From positions 1 to 5,877 of the forward strand of contig DATCDK010000260.1 of NCBI GenBank assembly GCA_036510735.1: a DNA stretch of 5,877 nucleotides, read 5' to 3'. Positions within the stretch are counted from its first letter, which is position 1, and every line of letters starts with the position of its first letter. The notes below the pieces were generated by a model that saw nothing but the letters and a program-made list of their open reading frames with translations, was not told the DNA's origin and made no database searches. Position numbers and translations under genes: made by a program. Source of the DNA: PALSA-607 sp036510735 (lineage in GTDB: Bacteria; Actinomycetota; Actinomycetes; Acidothermales; Acidothermaceae). Shown here piece by piece: positions 3,956 through 5,877 of the stretch.

Positions 3956-5877
3956 TCACGTTGTGGAGCCGCTTACCAAACGCGCCAGCCGGGCCGCGCG
4001 GGGCGATGCCATCAGTTCCTCGAGCAGCACCGGCCGTTCCTTTTCGTCGGCCATCGGCACCCGCCAATTCGGATACTCATCAATCGTTCCGGGCTGGTTC
4101 ACCGGCCGCCGGTCGCCGACGACGTCCGGGAGGTAGATGCCGATCAAGCGGGCCGGCGTCGCAGCCAAGTCGGCATACAGCGCGTCGACGATGCGATCGA
4201 CGTACGGTTCGACCCGGGTGTGGAAGTTGTCGCGCCGCGGCGACACGGTCCCCGGCTCTGCGACTTTCGTGACAGCGGTCACGATTTCTGCGTCGAGCAG
4301 TCCCGCAGCTACTAGTGCATGCAGCCACGCGACCCGCGCCGCCTCGTCACTTCGGCGCTCCTCGTCGATCGGGCGCTCCAAGAGGCCGAGCTCGTAGCGC
4401 AGTTCGACGTGCTCACCGGTGAGGTACCCAGCGGTGGGCGGCAGATCGTGGGTGGTCACGCTGGCCAGGCAGAGTTCGCGCCAATGCTCTGGGGCTCGCG
4501 GATGGCCGGCGTCGTCATGCTCGAACCACAGGATCGACGTGCCGTAGACCCCGCGAGAACGCAGGTAATCGCGCACCCATGGTTCGACGTTGCCGAGATC
4601 CTCACCGATCACGACCGCTCCCGCCCGGGTCGCCTCGAGCATCACGATGCCCACCATCGCTTCGTGGTCGAGACGCACGTACGTGCCGTCGGCAGGCGAT
4701 GCCCCTTCGGGCACCCACCACTGCCGGAAGAGACCGATGATGTGGTCAATGCGCAGGCCGCCACCGTGGCGAAACGATGCACGCACCAGATCGCGAAACG
4801 GCGCGAACCCCGAGGCGGCCAACGCGTCGGGACGCCACGGCGGCAGGTTCCAGGTCTGCCCTTGCTGGTTGTACATGTCGGCGGGTGCTCCCAGTGCAAC
4901 ACCGTGCGCGAGCGCACTCTTGAAGGCCCACGCATCGGCTCCATCGCGGCTTACACCGACCGCAAGGTCGTTCACCACACCCATGCTCATACCCGCCGCG
5001 CCCGCGGCCGCCTGCACCGAGGTCAGCTGTTGCGAGCACAAGAATTGCAGCCAGGCGTGGAATTCGACGAGGTTAGCCTCAGTGTCGCGGAACGCATCGA
5101 CCTGCGTCGATCGCACGTCTTGCAACTCAGCCGGCCACTCGCGAGTCGCTGCTCCGTGCCGGTCGACCAAAGCGCACCACGTCGCAAAGTCGCGTAGCGC
5201 GTCACCTTCGACCGCGACGAACTGGTCGAACGAGCCGCGGCGGCCGTCGTCGTTCCGAACAGCGAACGCACGTTCAAGAATCTCGCGCTTCGCTGACCAC
5301 ACGACGTCGCGATCGAGGTCTTCATCGACAACGTTGCGAGCCCGCAGAACGCTCGCCACGGCCTCGACATCTTCCGGCGGCAGCGCCGCGACCTCGGGCA
5401 CGTCGTCGACCCGAAGGTAGATCGGGTTCACGAAGCGCCGCCTCGACGGGTAATAGGGCGACGGCTCCATCGGCGCAACCGGGCCAGCCGCATGCAGCGG
5501 ATTCACCAGCAGGAAGTCGGCACCCAGATCGTGCCCGCTCCACGTCACGAGATCGGCCAGATCGCGCAGATCTCCCATCCCCCACGAATCGCGCGATCGC
5601 ACCGCGTAGACCTGGAGCATGAATCCCCAGTGCCGGCCGGCCGGCACAACAAGTTGATCCGGGACGACGATGAGCTGCGCCCTCGCGCTGCGCTCCCCCG
5701 ATTTCGCGTGCAGGTAGTGATAACCGAGCGGGACGTCGTCCGGTATCTCGAACGTCGCCTCGCCGATCAGTTCGCCGTCGACGTCACGCGGATCGACCCA
5801 GATCATCAGTTGGGCCAGCGAAATCAGGCCGCCACCTTCAACCTCGAGATCAACCGTCACCGCGTCACCATGCGGCA
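3956..5877 (-). CDS. malQ: 4-alpha-glucanotransferase (amylomaltase, GH77), 5' end beyond window
   Basis: MalQ is a cytosolic enzyme that transfers alpha-1,4-glucan segments between maltodextrins, releasing glucose, in maltose and glycogen metabolism. About 639 codons are visible. The frame is still open at the edge (reading PHGDAV before a GTG at 5860), so the true start lies outside; relatives are about 700 aa. The first ~75 residues are the tail of the N-terminal beta-sandwich (WVDPRDVDGELIGEATFEIP). The GH77 barrel then shows SWGMGDLRDL, PSPYYPSRRRFVNPIYL, NDLAVGVSRDGADAW and GAPADMYNQQGQTW. The catalytic residues are intact: nucleophile Asp in LRIDHIIGLFRQWW (codon 4747-4745), acid/base Glu in VIGEDLG (4603-4601) and stabilising Asp in TTHDLPPTAGYL (4447-4445). 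It ends with EYPNWRVPMAD and a short helix. It is the visible upstream member of the probable malQ-ctaJ-DUF5130 transcript. No frameshift is seen. Confidence 0.97.
   Translation of the reverse strand, partial: PHGDAVTVDLEVEGGGLISLAQLMIWVDPRDVDGELIGEATFEIPDDVPLGYHYLHAKSGERSARAQLIVVPDQLVVPAGRHWGFMLQVYAVRSRDSWGMGDLRDLADLVTWSGHDLGADFLLVNPLHAAGPVAPMEPSPYYPSRRRFVNPIYLRVDDVPEVAALPPEDVEAVASVLRARNVVDEDLDRDVVWSAKREILERAFAVRNDDGRRGSFDQFVAVEGDALRDFATWCALVDRHGAATREWPAELQDVRSTQVDAFRDTEANLVEFHAWLQFLCSQQLTSVQAAAGAAGMSMGVVNDLAVGVSRDGADAWAFKSALAHGVALGAPADMYNQQGQTWNLPPWRPDALAASGFAPFRDLVRASFRHGGGLRIDHIIGLFRQWWVPEGASPADGTYVRLDHEAMVGIVMLEATRAGAVVIGEDLGNVEPWVRDYLRSRGVYGTSILWFEHDDAGHPRAPEHWRELCLASVTTHDLPPTAGYLTGEHVELRYELGLLERPIDEERRSDEAARVAWLHALVAAGLLDAEIVTAVTKVAEPGTVSPRRDNFHTRVEPYVDRIVDALYADLAATPARLIGIYLPDVVGDRRPVNQPGTIDEYPNWRVPMADEKERPVLLEELMASPRAARLARLVSGSTT

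Noticed and set aside
3688..4272. 194-codon plus-strand frame opposite ctaJ and the malQ 3' end
   Set aside because: It is an Ala/Arg/Ser-rich shadow. The minus strand carries two recognisable proteins over the same bases.
4319..5197. 292-codon plus-strand open frame across malQ
   Set aside because: It is antisense to the GH77 catalytic core, whose three catalytic residues are intact on the minus strand. The antisense product matches no family I recognise.
1..5877. Hidden defence, CRISPR, phage, toxin-antitoxin or insertion sequence content
   Set aside because: No phased spacer-repeat array, transposase, integrase, nuclease or toxin-like frame was found. All gene-sized frames are accounted for by rpiB, pepN, DUF5130, ctaJ and malQ.

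Overview
The window is high-GC DNA that codes densely on both strands, with GTG starts and weak purine-rich ribosome binding sites. Gene families and layout point to an actinobacterium. Three families are typical of that phylum: a Streptomyces lividans-type aminopeptidase N, a CtaJ-like subunit of the actinobacterial aa3 cytochrome oxidase, and a DUF5130/TPM-like protein. The order rpiB / pepN / DUF5130 / ctaJ also matches the core of the mycobacterial Rv2465c-Rv2469c neighbourhood as I remember it. The pepN protein looks closest to the Nocardioidaceae/Propionibacteriales style, but that placement is an impression and not a computed result.

Layout, left to right. (1) Positions 1-75, minus strand: the first 25 codons of rpiB (ribose-5-phosphate isomerase B), cut by the window edge. 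It matches no full-length ORF and is recognised from its MRVYLGSDHAG start. (2) Positions 76-218: a divergent regulatory gap holding four copies of a GCCACRC repeat, three of them in exact 9-bp register. (3) Positions 219-2840, plus strand: complete pepN, an M1 zinc aminopeptidase with all catalytic motifs. (4) Positions 2841-3103: a gap between convergent genes, with an 18-bp perfect inverted repeat, a competing internal hairpin, a small hairpin touching the next gene's stop, and a diverged copy of the pepN 3' end. (5) Positions 3104-5877, minus strand: a probable operon read right to left. It runs malQ (4-alpha-glucanotransferase, 5' end beyond the window), ctaJ-like (secreted/membrane oxidase subunit), then a DUF5130/TPM-like gene whose start overlaps the end of ctaJ.

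Functionally this is mostly housekeeping: pentose phosphate interconversion, peptide turnover, glycogen/maltodextrin processing and respiratory-chain assembly. I find no phage, CRISPR, toxin-antitoxin, insertion sequence or defence system. The parts worth a second look are small: the palindromic element with its flanking 25-nt near-repeat, the 9-bp repeats between rpiB and pepN, an unusual N-terminal insertion in PepN, and the coupling of ctaJ with DUF5130 and with malQ upstream.
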